Source: Helcobacillus massiliensis (lineage in GTDB: Bacteria > Actinomycetota > Actinomycetes > Actinomycetales > Dermabacteraceae). From it: a DNA stretch of 64,000 nucleotides. The notes below the pieces were generated by a model, which was not told where the DNA came from, did not search any database, and saw only the letters and a program-made list of their open reading frames with translations. Position 1 is the first letter of the stretch; every line of letters begins with the position of its first letter. A program made the translations under genes and the position numbers. The stretch is taken from the NCBI RefSeq assembly GCF_014191425.1, contig NZ_JACHWP010000001.1, positions 434,001 through 498,000 on the forward strand, in the 5' to 3' direction. Below are positions 49,761 to 58,332 of the stretch, one piece after another.

Positions 49761-50426
49761 GTGCGGCTGGGGACCCAGCCGTGTCGAGTGATGGAGGATC
49801 CTTCGCCCATGGACCAGCAGACCCGAGTGATGATCGTGGACGACCACGAGGTTGTGCGCCGCGGCATCGTTGCGGCGATCGATGCCGACGAGCGACTCAC
49901 CGTTGTCGCTGAGGCCGGCAGCGTCGCCGAAGCGCAGCGCCGCCTGCCGGCCGTGCGCCCCGACCTCCTCGTGGTCGACCTCCAGCTGCCCGACGGCACC
50001 GGCATTGACGTCATGAACATCGCCCGATCTCTGCGCGAGGACCAGCCGATGCTGGTGCTGACCTCCTTCAACGACACCGCCGCGATCCGCGAGTCCCGCC
50101 AGGCGGGTGCCAGGGGCCTGCTGATGAAGTCGGCGCGGTCGGCGGAGATCACCGGTGCGATCGTCGAAGTCGCCGCCGGCGGCACCATGTGGCCGGCCGG
50201 CAAGGACGACGGTGACGAGTTCGACCTCACCCCCGTGGAGTCCCGCATCGTCCAGTTCATCGGCGACGGTCTGCCGAACCGGGAGATCGCCGAGCATCTC
50301 GGCATCGCGGAGAAGACCGTGAAGAACCGCATCACCGGCATCCTCCAGAAGATGGGGATGCAGCGCCGCACCCAGGTGGCGGCGTGGGTCGTCGCGAACC
50401 GCCGCGCCGACTGGAAGGACAGCTGA
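49761..50426 (+). CDS. NarL/LuxR-family response regulator, DevR-like
   Basis: The receiver domain starts VMIVDDHEVVRRGIVAAI and has the phosphoacceptor Asp in LLVVDLQLPDGTGIDVM; the C-terminal LuxR-type helix-turn-helix reads PNREIAEHLGIAEKTVKN with KMGMQRRTQVAAW. The wording of both ends strongly recalls the mycobacterial hypoxia regulator DevR/DosR. Start is uncertain: GTG at 49761 is leaderless (221 residues), whereas ATG at 49809 with an upstream GGAGGA gives 205 residues beginning nearer the usual N-terminus. It converges on a DevS-like kinase gene, 10 bp between stops, which in turn is joined to cydABDC. Control of cytochrome bd is inferred. Confidence 0.88.
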   Translation: MRLGTQPCRVMEDPSPMDQQTRVMIVDDHEVVRRGIVAAIDADERLTVVAEAGSVAEAQRRLPAVRPDLLVVDLQLPDGTGIDVMNIARSLREDQPMLVLTSFNDTAAIRESRQAGARGLLMKSARSAEITGAIVEVAAGGTMWPAGKDDGDEFDLTPVESRIVQFIGDGLPNREIAEHLGIAEKTVKNRITGILQKMGMQRRTQVAAWVVANRRADWKDS

Positions 50427-50442
50427 GCGGACCTGCTCAGCT
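50421..50442. terminator. Bidirectional hairpin between regulator and kinase genes
   Basis: AGCTGAGC-GGACCT-GCTCAGCT is a perfect 8-bp inverted repeat whose arms contain the TGA of the response regulator gene and the complement of the kinase-gene TGA. Confidence 0.5.
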
Positions 50443-51687
50443 CGCGAACTCGGTCGCCCGCCAGGACACCATGGTGCCCGGCTCCAACGGGTACACATCG
50501 ACCCACCCGGCGTGCCGCCGCGCCCTCGAGCGCATGTTCGCCAGGCCCGAACGCCGCGTGACCGACGGGTCGATGCCGCGGCCGTTGTCCGACACGTTGA
50601 CCTGAACCACCCGGTCCACGCCCTCGCGCAGAACCGTCACCGTCACCGCGACCGCTGAGGCGTGGGCGTGCCGGGCGGCGTTCGCGAGGCATTCGCGCAC
50701 CACCGCCACCACGTCAGCGGTCAGCTCCGGGTTCGTGGCATCGAGGTCGTCCATCGAGGAGTGGAACTGCAGCGACGGCGCGAACCCGAGACCCGCGATC
50801 GCCATCGCGCACTCATGGCGGATCAGCTGCGTGAGGGTCAGCTCATCGGATTCGTTGCGCAGCGACTGCACGATGTGGCGGATCTGCGCGATCGAGTTCT
50901 CCAGTGACGCCATCGACTGCCGCAGCGATTCCGCGACCGGCCCGTTCTCCCGGAACTCCTGGAACCGTTCCGCGGACTTCGCTGCGGACTCCAGCTGCAT
51001 GCCCGCCGCGAACAGCTCTTGGATCGCGAGGTCGTGCAGGTCCCGAGCGATGCGGTCCCGTTCGGTGGCGACATCGTCCTCGATGACGGAGCGGGCGCTC
51101 GCGTTGTTGAGGGCGAACGACATCACCGAGGCGAGGGCGTCCGCCAGGATCGTGGACTCCCGGTCGAAGGACGCGTCGGCGGTCTGCTCGGAGCCGGCGG
51201 GGAACCGCACCGCGATGAGGAGGCCGACGGCGTCGCGCCCGGCTTCCACCACGCGCGTCAGCACCTGCGGGGTGGGGGCTTCGGGGTGGGGCCGTCGGTC
51301 CCCGTCGGCCCAGAGCGTGCCGGGGATCGGCAGGTCGTCCTGCTCGTAGGGGTCGAGGTAGTGCCCGGTGAGGGTGCGGGAGATCGCCTCCCAGGTGAGG
51401 AGGTCGAACCCGGGGGCGTTCTGCGAGTCGAGGGTGCGCGCCATGCGGCTGGAGCGGCCCGGCGCTTCCGGTTCGTAGCGGACGTCGCGGCCCATGAGTT
51501 CGTCGCGGTAGCGGCCGCGCACCACTTCGCAGGACCAGGCGCGCGGCCCCGCTGGCAGCAGCAGCATCAGGGTGTCGGCGTGGAGGTCCGAGAACGATGC
51601 GTCCATCAGGTAGTCGAGCAGCTCATCGTCGTCGTGGCCGTTGAGCACGGCGAGCGTCAGTTCGTCGATGCGGGTCACGCGTGCCAT
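50437..51687 (-). CDS. Cytosolic sensor histidine kinase, DevS-like, linked to cydABDC
   Basis: The 416-residue protein has no membrane span. Residues 1-190 form a GAF-like sensory region; then comes a HisKA_3 dimerisation helix ERDRIARDLHDLAIQELFAAG with phospho-His218, and a HATPase_c domain with the N box ECLANAARHAHAS, SDNGRGIDP and GLANMRSRARRH. The H-box wording is close to mycobacterial DevS/DosT. No obvious haem-binding signature can be assigned to the N-terminal part by eye, so the signal is unknown. Its start codon lies inside the 3' end of cydC (13-bp overlap), making it the fifth gene of a cydABDC operon; the cognate response regulator gene converges on it. Confidence 0.9.
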   Translation of the reverse strand: MARVTRIDELTLAVLNGHDDDELLDYLMDASFSDLHADTLMLLLPAGPRAWSCEVVRGRYRDELMGRDVRYEPEAPGRSSRMARTLDSQNAPGFDLLTWEAISRTLTGHYLDPYEQDDLPIPGTLWADGDRRPHPEAPTPQVLTRVVEAGRDAVGLLIAVRFPAGSEQTADASFDRESTILADALASVMSFALNNASARSVIEDDVATERDRIARDLHDLAIQELFAAGMQLESAAKSAERFQEFRENGPVAESLRQSMASLENSIAQIRHIVQSLRNESDELTLTQLIRHECAMAIAGLGFAPSLQFHSSMDDLDATNPELTADVVAVVRECLANAARHAHASAVAVTVTVLREGVDRVVQVNVSDNGRGIDPSVTRRSGLANMRSRARRHAGWVDVYPLEPGTMVSWRATEFAS

Positions 51688-53513
51688 GCGGGGTCCTCCA
51701 GGTCGATGATGTCGGCGCCGAGTTCGGTGAAGCGGCGGTCGTGGGTCACCACGATGACGGTGCAGTGCTCGAAGAGGGCGTCCTCGCCGGTGCCGAGGAT
51801 GCGCTGCATCAGCGCGTGCGCCGTGTCCTCGTCGAGGTGCTCGGTGGGCTCGTCCAGGATGGTGATGGGTGAGCGGCGGGCGATGGCGCGCGCCAGCAGG
51901 ATGCGGCGGCGCTCACCGCCGGAGACGTCGGTGCCGCCGGACCCGAGCATGGTGTCCAACCCGCCCGGCAGGCCCGCAACCCAGCCGCCGAGGCCCGCGT
52001 CGGTGAGAGCGCCGCGGATCTGCTCGTCATCGAGATCGCGTTGGGCCACCCGGATGTTCTCCCGCAGGGAGGTGGCGAAGAGGTGTGCGTCCTCCGCGTA
52101 GGAGGTGATGTGCCCGCGCAGCTGCTGCTCGTCAAGGCCTGCGAGGGACACCCACTGCCCGCTCGAATGGGAGCCGACGGAGACCCGTCCTCGCAGCGGT
52201 GCCAGCAGTCCGGCCAGGGTCAGCAGCAGCGTCGTCTTGCCGCGGCCCGATGCGCCGAGGACGACCGTGCGGGAGCCGGGGGCGAACGTGCGGGTGAAGT
52301 CCCGCAGCACGGGCGTGCCGGGCACCCAGCCGACCGTGAGGTTCGTGGCGGCGAGGGTGAGCGCCCGGTGGCCCTTGTCTGCGGCGGGGAGGGCGGCGGC
52401 GCGGTGGGCGTCGTCGTCGATGTCGGGCATCTCACCGGTGCCGGCGATGTCGCTGAGGCGCTCCGCGGCGGCTTCCGATCGGGCCTTCTGGCGGGCCGCA
52501 GCGGGCAGGACGGTGGCCGCTTCGAAGCTGGACAGCGGCAGCAGCAGGAGCAGGCCGACGATGCCGGCGGTGGTGGGGACGATGCCGCCGGCGAACCCGT
52601 CGGCCGGCAGCAGGTGCACGGCGCCCGCCGCGAGGATGGAGCCCACCAGTGCGGGGATCATGGCGAGCATGACGCCGGCCTGTGCGAAGGCCGACGGGCG
52701 CGCCGCTTCGTCCAGGCCCCGATCGAGGTCCGCCTGGGCGTCTCTGAGATCGGCCAGGGCGGTCTCGAGGGTGCCGGCGACCCGCATGGCGTCGCCGTTC
52801 TCGGCGATGTCGAGGGTGATCGCCGCCAGGCGCATGCGCCGCTGCACGAGGGCGCGTTCGGTGTGCTGAGCGGCCCGGTAGGCGGCGTACGGCGCCCACA
52901 GGGACGCGATCAGCAGGGACGCCAGCATGAACAGGGCAGCGATCGGCGCGAAGGGGAAGAACGTGAGCACAACCAGCACGGCCATGACGGCCGCGACGAT
53001 CGCTGGGATGACGTGGCGGATGACGTCATCGGCCATGTCCTCCGCGTCGTCGCCGATGCGGGCGAGGAGGTCGCCGCGCTTGAGGCGCTGCAGATGGTCG
53101 TCGGTGCGGCGCGACAGGTTGGTGAACAGGTTCGTGCGCAGGTTCATCACACCGGTGAGGGCGGCGTCGTGCGTGAGCATGCGCTCCACGTACCGGAACA
53201 CGCCGCGGGAGATGCCGAGCGCCCGCACCGACACCACGGCGATGGACAGGTCCAGCACCGGCGGCATCGTCCACGCAGTGGTGATCAGCCAGCCGGACAC
53301 GGCGGCGAGGGCGAACGCAGCCGCCAGGGTCGCCACGCCGGCGGCGACAGCCGCAATGATCGACCGCGGCGGAATCTCCATCAGCGCCCGCATCAGGATG
53401 ATGGGGGAGAGGGGGCGGTCCGGCTCCTGGTCGTGCTGGTCGAGTAGGCGGCGGTCGGCGCTGGCGGGTGCTTCAGCGTGCTCGAGGTCGGGGACGCTTC
53501 GGTGCTGGCTCAT
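51675..53513 (-). CDS. cydC: Cytochrome bd assembly ABC transporter subunit CydC
   Basis: CydC pairs with CydD in a heterodimeric ABC exporter needed to assemble cytochrome bd; it exports glutathione/cysteine-type thiols or affects haem insertion in other bacteria. The 612-residue protein has six membrane helices (residues about 45-320) and an ATPase domain with Walker A LGASGRGKTTLLL, signature SGGERRRILLARAIARRS and Walker B ITILDEPTEHLD. Start: the ATG overlapping the cydD stop (ATGA); longer frames upstream are Arg-rich and antisense-like. The kinase gene starts within its last codons. Confidence 0.93.
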   Translation of the reverse strand: MSQHRSVPDLEHAEAPASADRRLLDQHDQEPDRPLSPIILMRALMEIPPRSIIAAVAAGVATLAAAFALAAVSGWLITTAWTMPPVLDLSIAVVSVRALGISRGVFRYVERMLTHDAALTGVMNLRTNLFTNLSRRTDDHLQRLKRGDLLARIGDDAEDMADDVIRHVIPAIVAAVMAVLVVLTFFPFAPIAALFMLASLLIASLWAPYAAYRAAQHTERALVQRRMRLAAITLDIAENGDAMRVAGTLETALADLRDAQADLDRGLDEAARPSAFAQAGVMLAMIPALVGSILAAGAVHLLPADGFAGGIVPTTAGIVGLLLLLPLSSFEAATVLPAAARQKARSEAAAERLSDIAGTGEMPDIDDDAHRAAALPAADKGHRALTLAATNLTVGWVPGTPVLRDFTRTFAPGSRTVVLGASGRGKTTLLLTLAGLLAPLRGRVSVGSHSSGQWVSLAGLDEQQLRGHITSYAEDAHLFATSLRENIRVAQRDLDDEQIRGALTDAGLGGWVAGLPGGLDTMLGSGGTDVSGGERRRILLARAIARRSPITILDEPTEHLDEDTAHALMQRILGTGEDALFEHCTVIVVTHDRRFTELGADIIDLEDPAWHA

Positions 53514-55234
53514 CCCGGCACCTCCGCGGTCTCGTCCGCAGCCGCGGGGACGGCCGACCGGACGGGAGTGACGCGGTCCGCGACCTCGAGGAGGCTGGTG
53601 CGGTGCGTGATGATGAGGACCGTGGAGCCGGCGTCGCGCAGACGGTCGATGACGGCGATGACGCGGTCCTCGCTCTCGCCGTCGAGGTGGGCGGTGGGCT
53701 CGTCCAGGATCACCAGAGGCCGGTGCTGCAGCAGGGCCGCAGTGAGCGCGACCCGCTGCCGCTGGCCGACGCTGAGGCCGGTGCCGCCGCGGCCGATCAC
53801 GGCGTCCCAACCGCGGTCGTCGATGACGTCGCCGAGGCCGGTGGCGTCCATGGCGGCGCGCAGCTGCTCATCGTCGGGGGCGGTGCCGTCGGCTGCGGCG
53901 CTGCCGGTGAGGATCTCCCGGATGGTGCCGGGGCCGATGACCGGGCGCTGCGGCAGCCATGTCACCTGCTCATGCAGAGCGGGGAGGTCCACGTCGGCCA
54001 GGTCGATGGGGGCGGATCCGGCCGGTTCGAGGACGATGCGGCCATCGGTGGGCGTCAGCAGGCCCAGCAGGGCGCTGACGGCGGTGGACTTTCCGCAGCC
54101 CGACGGGCCGGTGAGGGCGTGCACCCCGCCGGGTTCGATGACTACGTTCAGTCCCGCGGGGGCGGTCGAGTCGCGGCCGGTGACGGACAGGTCCTCGATC
54201 CGGATCGTGGTGGTGCGCAGATCAGGGGCTGCCGTAGAGCCCTCGGGACGCAGAGGAGCGGTGAGCACGGCGAAGGCGGCGTCGAGGGCGGCGACGCCGT
54301 CGGCGGAGGCGTGGAACTGCTGCCCCACGAGCCGCAGCGGGAGGTACACCTCGGCGGCGAGGACCAGCACGGCGATCGCGGGGAACAGCTCCATCTCGGC
54401 GTACACCAGGCGCAGGCCGATCGAGACGGCGATCAGGGCGACGCCGAGGGTGGCGATGAGCTCCAGCACGAACGAGGACAGGAACGCGAACGCGAGGGTG
54501 CGCATCGCCGAGGACTTGTGCTCGCGGCCCAGGCCTTCGACGATCTGCTCGCTGCCGCGCTCCCGGCCGAGGGCGCGCAGCGTCGGCAGGCCCTCCACGA
54601 GGTCGAGGGTCTGGGACCAGAGAGTGCGCATCGTGCCGAGGGACCGCTGGGAGGCGTTCTCGGTCATGCGACCGATGAGGATCATGAAGACCGGGATCAG
54701 GGGGATCGCCACCAGCGCCACGATCGCGCTGGTCAGGTCCCACCAGGCGATGGCGAGGAGCGCAAGCGGGGTGACGGTGGCGGCGAGCGCCAGCTGCGGC
54801 ACGTACCCGGTCATGTAGGGGCGCAGCGCCTCCAAGCCGGTGGTGGCGAGCGCCGCGGACGACGCGGCCTCCGTCGGCCTTCCGTTCGCGTCCACGCGGC
54901 CCCGGGGGCCGGCGAGCGCGAGGTGGCGCATAAAGCGCTGCCGCAGCTGCGCGATGGTGCGCGTAGCGGCGCGGTGGCCGGTGAGCTCCCGCACCCACTG
55001 GGTGAGGGCGCGCACCGCCAGGGCGAGGGTGAGCACGCCGAGCACCCCGGGGTGCTCCAGCGGCCACTGGTTGTGCTGGAGGACCGCGGCGCCGAGGCGG
55101 CCCACGCACCAGGCGACCGTGATCATGGCGACAGCCTCCACCAGACCCGCTGCGACAGTGAGCGCCAGGTGCTGGCGGGCACTGCGGACCTCAGAGATGA
55201 GGCGGGGGTCCAGGGGAGGCTGTCGACGAGCCAC
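53510..55234 (-). CDS. cydD: Cytochrome bd assembly ABC transporter subunit CydD
   Basis: The 574-residue protein has the CydD-type transmembrane part (residues about 20-300), including SSFVLELIATLGVALIAVSIGL and AEVYLPLRLVGQQFHASADG, and an ATPase domain with Walker A TGPSGCGKSTAV, signature LSVGQRQRVALTAALL and Walker B LVILDEPTAHLDG. The signature is LSVGQ rather than LSGGQ. Start: GTG at 55234. It is the third gene of the cyd operon, 30 bp after cydB, and precedes cydC by a 4-bp overlap; the cydABDC order is common in Gram-positive bacteria. Confidence 0.93.
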   Translation of the reverse strand: MARRQPPLDPRLISEVRSARQHLALTVAAGLVEAVAMITVAWCVGRLGAAVLQHNQWPLEHPGVLGVLTLALAVRALTQWVRELTGHRAATRTIAQLRQRFMRHLALAGPRGRVDANGRPTEAASSAALATTGLEALRPYMTGYVPQLALAATVTPLALLAIAWWDLTSAIVALVAIPLIPVFMILIGRMTENASQRSLGTMRTLWSQTLDLVEGLPTLRALGRERGSEQIVEGLGREHKSSAMRTLAFAFLSSFVLELIATLGVALIAVSIGLRLVYAEMELFPAIAVLVLAAEVYLPLRLVGQQFHASADGVAALDAAFAVLTAPLRPEGSTAAPDLRTTTIRIEDLSVTGRDSTAPAGLNVVIEPGGVHALTGPSGCGKSTAVSALLGLLTPTDGRIVLEPAGSAPIDLADVDLPALHEQVTWLPQRPVIGPGTIREILTGSAAADGTAPDDEQLRAAMDATGLGDVIDDRGWDAVIGRGGTGLSVGQRQRVALTAALLQHRPLVILDEPTAHLDGESEDRVIAVIDRLRDAGSTVLIITHRTSLLEVADRVTPVRSAVPAAADETAEVPG

Positions 55235-55264
55235 GTGCTCTAATTCCCTCTCAGCTGACCGAAG

Positions 55265-56371
55265 TCAGCGGGCGGTCTCGGTGCGGTGATCATCCGTGTC
55301 GAACGCGGCGCGGTACTCATCGCGCACACGGCCGACGATGCCGGAACCGGGAGCCGGGGTGTCCTCACCGGTCACGCGGTGACGGAAGACCCAGTAGCTC
55401 CAGGCCTGGTAGGCGAGGACGATCGGCAGGAGCACCACCGTAGCAATGGTCATGACCGTCAGGGTGTACTCCGTGCTGGACGCGTTGGTCACCGTCAGCG
55501 ACAGGGCGTCGTCGTTGACCGCGGGCAGCACGTACGGGAACAGGCCGCCGAACAGCTGGATGGTCGCCATCGCGATCGCCAGGGAGGTGGCGCCGAACGC
55601 GGCGCCCTCACGACGAGCACGGTTGAGCGGCACCACGGCGATCAGGGCGAGCGCCGCGATCACCAGCGGGATCCAGGTCCACCAGGTGTGGGAGTAGGCG
55701 ATCTGGGCCCACACCACGAACACGGCGGCGACCACGATCGTGGGGATCGCGATGCGGCCGGCGAGCCGGTTGGCGTCCTCGCGGAGGTCGCCCGTGGTGC
55801 GCAGGGCCAGGTACAGGGTGCCGTGCAGCCAGAACAGCAGCACGAAGGTGAGGCCGCCGAGGATGCCGAACGGGTTCAGCAGGCCCAGCAGGGTGGTGGT
55901 GATGACGGAGTTGCCTCCGGCATTCGCCTCCATCTCAAAGCCGCGCACGATGTTGGCGAAGGCGACGCCCCACAGGAGGGCGGGGCCGAAGCCGCCGATG
56001 AAGTGCATCCAGTCCCACGCCTTCTTCCAGGTGGGGCTGTCCACCTTGTCGCGGTACTTGAAGGCGCACACGCGCACGATGAGCGCGAGCAGGATGACGA
56101 ACAGGGCGAGGTAGGCGCCGGAGAACAGAGTGGCGTACCACTCCGGGAAGGCGGCGAACATGGCGCCGCCGCCCACCAGCAGCCACACCTCGTTGCCGTC
56201 CCACACGGGGCCGATGGTGCGCAGGATCTGCTTCTTGCGGCGCTCATCGCCCTTGCCGAGCGGGAACACGTTCATGCCGACCCCGAAGTCGAAGCCTTCG
56301 AGGACGAAGTAGCCCAGGAACAACACCGCGATCAGCGCGAACCAGAGGATCTGGAGGAATGTTGCATCCAT
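55265..56371 (-). CDS. cydB: Cytochrome bd ubiquinol/menaquinol oxidase subunit II
   Basis: CydB is the partner subunit of the high-affinity terminal oxidase. The 368-residue membrane protein starts MDATFLQILWFALIAVLFLG and YFVLEGFDFGVGMNVFPLGK, carries PVWDGNEVWLLVGGGAMFAAFP (a CydB signature) and ends after the last helix with a charged tail. Eight or nine hydrophobic segments are visible. Start: ATG at 56371 preceded by AAGGAG. It lies 18 bp after cydA on the minus strand. Confidence 0.96.
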   Translation of the reverse strand: MDATFLQILWFALIAVLFLGYFVLEGFDFGVGMNVFPLGKGDERRKKQILRTIGPVWDGNEVWLLVGGGAMFAAFPEWYATLFSGAYLALFVILLALIVRVCAFKYRDKVDSPTWKKAWDWMHFIGGFGPALLWGVAFANIVRGFEMEANAGGNSVITTTLLGLLNPFGILGGLTFVLLFWLHGTLYLALRTTGDLREDANRLAGRIAIPTIVVAAVFVVWAQIAYSHTWWTWIPLVIAALALIAVVPLNRARREGAAFGATSLAIAMATIQLFGGLFPYVLPAVNDDALSLTVTNASSTEYTLTVMTIATVVLLPIVLAYQAWSYWVFRHRVTGEDTPAPGSGIVGRVRDEYRAAFDTDDHRTETAR

Positions 56372-56389
56372 GATGAGTCTCCTTGTGCC

Positions 56390-57958
56390 TCAGTAGCCGA
56401 AGCTGATGGTCGGGGTGTCGAGCTGCTTGGCGCCGTCGTCGGCGGTGACGCGCTGCGGGGCGGAGACGCCCTTCACCGCGGCCTTGTGCATCAGGTAGTA
56501 CCAGACCACCGCAAGGGCGCCGTAGATGAGGGTGAAGCCGACGAGAGTGAGGATGACGATCCAGTCGGGGTGTCCGGAGACGCCCTGCATGGTCATCATG
56601 CGCACCATCGGGTCACCGGTGGGGGAGGGGTGCACCACCCAGGGCTGGCGGCCCATTTCGGTGAACACCCAGCCGGCGGAGTTCGCCAGGAACGGCATCG
56701 GGATGGCGAGCACTGCGAAGCGGGCGAACCACTTCGAGCCGGTGGTGCGGCGCATCTCGCCCTTGCCGCGGGTGACCCACCATGCCCAGACGGCGAGGAT
56801 GCCGGAGAAGACGGCGAAGCCCATCATGAGGCGGAAGGACCAGTAGGTGACGAACAGGTTCGGACGGTAGTTGGCCTCGACGGTCTCGCCGGCGGCGTTG
56901 ACGACCGTGTCACCGAACTTCTCCTTGTACTCCTTCTGCAGGCTCTCCACGCCCCGCAGCTCAGCGTTGGGGTTGTTGGTCGCCAGGATGGAGGTGACGT
57001 ACGGGATCTCGATGAGGTGCGTGACGTCGGAGCAGTTCTGCTTGAACGCCTCCGGGCCGCCGACGGTCAGGATGGAGAACGGCACGCCCTCCTGGTCCTC
57101 GCAGATCGCCTCAGCGGACGCCATCTTCATCGGCTGCTGCTGGAACATGAGCTTGGCCTGAACATCGCCGGACACGAAGATCAGCAGTGCGGAGATGACC
57201 ATGGCGAGGGTGCCGAAGCGGACCGCGGGGCGGAACACCTCGCGGGCGAGGTGGGTGTGCTCCTGGGCGGCAGCGGTGTCGGCCTCGAGCTCCTGGGCGC
57301 GGTTGTGGTGGCGCACCATGTGGAAGGCGGCGATGCCGGTGACGAATGCGGCGGCGACCAGCCAGGCGCCCGCGATCACATGCGGGAATGCGGCAAGGGT
57401 GGTCGGGTTGGCGAGGACGGCGAAGATGCCGCCGGCCTCCGGGTCGAGCTCAGCGCGGCCGGTGGTCGGGTTGAACTGAGCGCCGACGGGGTGCTGCATG
57501 AAGGAGTTCGCCGCGATGATGAAGTACGCGGACGCGGTGGTGCCGAGGGCGACCAGCCAGATCGTCAGCAGGTGGACCTTCTTCGACATGCGGTTCCAAC
57601 CGAAGATCCACAGGCCCAGGAAGGTCGACTCCATGAAGAAGGCGATCAGGCCCTCCAGGGCCAGTGGCGCGCCGAAGATGTCGCCGACGAAGCGGGAGTA
57701 CTCCGACCAGTTCATGCCGAACTGGAACTCCTGCACGATGCCGGTGGCGATGCCGATGCCGAAGTTGACGATCAGCATGGAGCCGAAGAATTTGGTGAGT
57801 CGGGTCCACGAGTCAGCCTTGACCGGATCCTTCGACGTGTAGGCGACGGTCTGCATGATCGCGACGAGGAGGGAGAGGCCGATGGTGAGGGGGACGAAGA
57901 TGAAGTGGTAGACGGTTGTGATGCCGAACTGCCACCGTGCGAAATCAAGAGCCTCCAT
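56390..57958 (-). CDS. cydA: Cytochrome bd ubiquinol/menaquinol oxidase subunit I
   Basis: CydA binds haems b558, b595 and d and oxidises quinol while reducing oxygen to water. The 522-residue protein starts EALDFARWQFGITTVYHFIF with the haem-ligand His18, has IVNFGIGIATGIVQEFQFGMN, AFPHVIAGAWLVAAAFVTG with the b558 His, and GWVFTEMGRQPWVVH near the C-terminus. The quinol-binding Q-loop is of the short type found in Gram-positive bacteria. Start: ATG at 57958 after AAAGGA; longer upstream frames are low-complexity. It heads the cydABDC-kinase operon. Confidence 0.96.
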   Translation of the reverse strand: MEALDFARWQFGITTVYHFIFVPLTIGLSLLVAIMQTVAYTSKDPVKADSWTRLTKFFGSMLIVNFGIGIATGIVQEFQFGMNWSEYSRFVGDIFGAPLALEGLIAFFMESTFLGLWIFGWNRMSKKVHLLTIWLVALGTTASAYFIIAANSFMQHPVGAQFNPTTGRAELDPEAGGIFAVLANPTTLAAFPHVIAGAWLVAAAFVTGIAAFHMVRHHNRAQELEADTAAAQEHTHLAREVFRPAVRFGTLAMVISALLIFVSGDVQAKLMFQQQPMKMASAEAICEDQEGVPFSILTVGGPEAFKQNCSDVTHLIEIPYVTSILATNNPNAELRGVESLQKEYKEKFGDTVVNAAGETVEANYRPNLFVTYWSFRLMMGFAVFSGILAVWAWWVTRGKGEMRRTTGSKWFARFAVLAIPMPFLANSAGWVFTEMGRQPWVVHPSPTGDPMVRMMTMQGVSGHPDWIVILTLVGFTLIYGALAVVWYYLMHKAAVKGVSAPQRVTADDGAKQLDTPTISFGY

Positions 57959-58003
57959 GCTGCGTCCTTTGCAATCTGAAGGAATGGGTGAGGGGACGGT
58001 CTC

Positions 58004-58039
58004 AGGGTAGTGCTCCCGGCTTGGGACCGATAGGGCTAA
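58004..58039 (-). promoter_or_regulatory. Putative cydA promoter with DevR-box-like site
   Basis: On the minus strand TACCCT (58009-58004) is a possible -10 box about 46 nt before cydA. The sequence at 58021-58039, plus strand TTGGGACCGATAGGGCTAA, covers the expected -35 position and its first half resembles the GGGAC half-site of mycobacterial DevR boxes; the second half is degenerate. Assignment is speculative. Confidence 0.35.
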
Positions 58040-58115
58040 GGTCCTGGTCCGTCCCGCAGTGCGATGCGATGGGGTCGAGCGGCGGTTCGCTCCGCTCCCC
58101 GCAGGAGCAGTGTGC

Positions 58116-58332
58116 GATACTGGGGCGCGAACGCCGACGTGCTCCGCACCGAGCATCCGGCACCCTCCGTTGGCTGAGCGCTCCGCCGAACCAGGCCGTG
58201 AAGCTTGCAGGTCAGCACCGCAGCGCTCCGCTTCCGCGGAGCAGCGCGAGGGAATGATTGACTTCCGTCCCCCAGGGGACGATGACCTGAACGGGCCACG
58301 GTGCGGTGGTTCCGCCGAAAAGGAGCAGCCCC
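58116..58332 (+). promoter_or_regulatory. rne promoter and long 5' leader
   Basis: GATACT (58116-58121) is a candidate -10 box, predicting a leader of about 205 nt. The leader contains the inverted pair CGCTCCGC-TT-CCGCGGAG-type sequences near 58228-58246 and ends with AAGGAG seven bases before the ATG. Long structured rne leaders mediate autoregulation in other bacteria; here that is inference. Between this element and cydA (57959-58115) nothing else is recognised. Confidence 0.4.

Noticed and set aside
53514-53810. Possible extension of cydC upstream of 53513
   Set aside because: It is an Arg/Pro/His-rich shadow of the cydD ATPase codons; the ATGA overlap at 53510-53513 gives the natural start.
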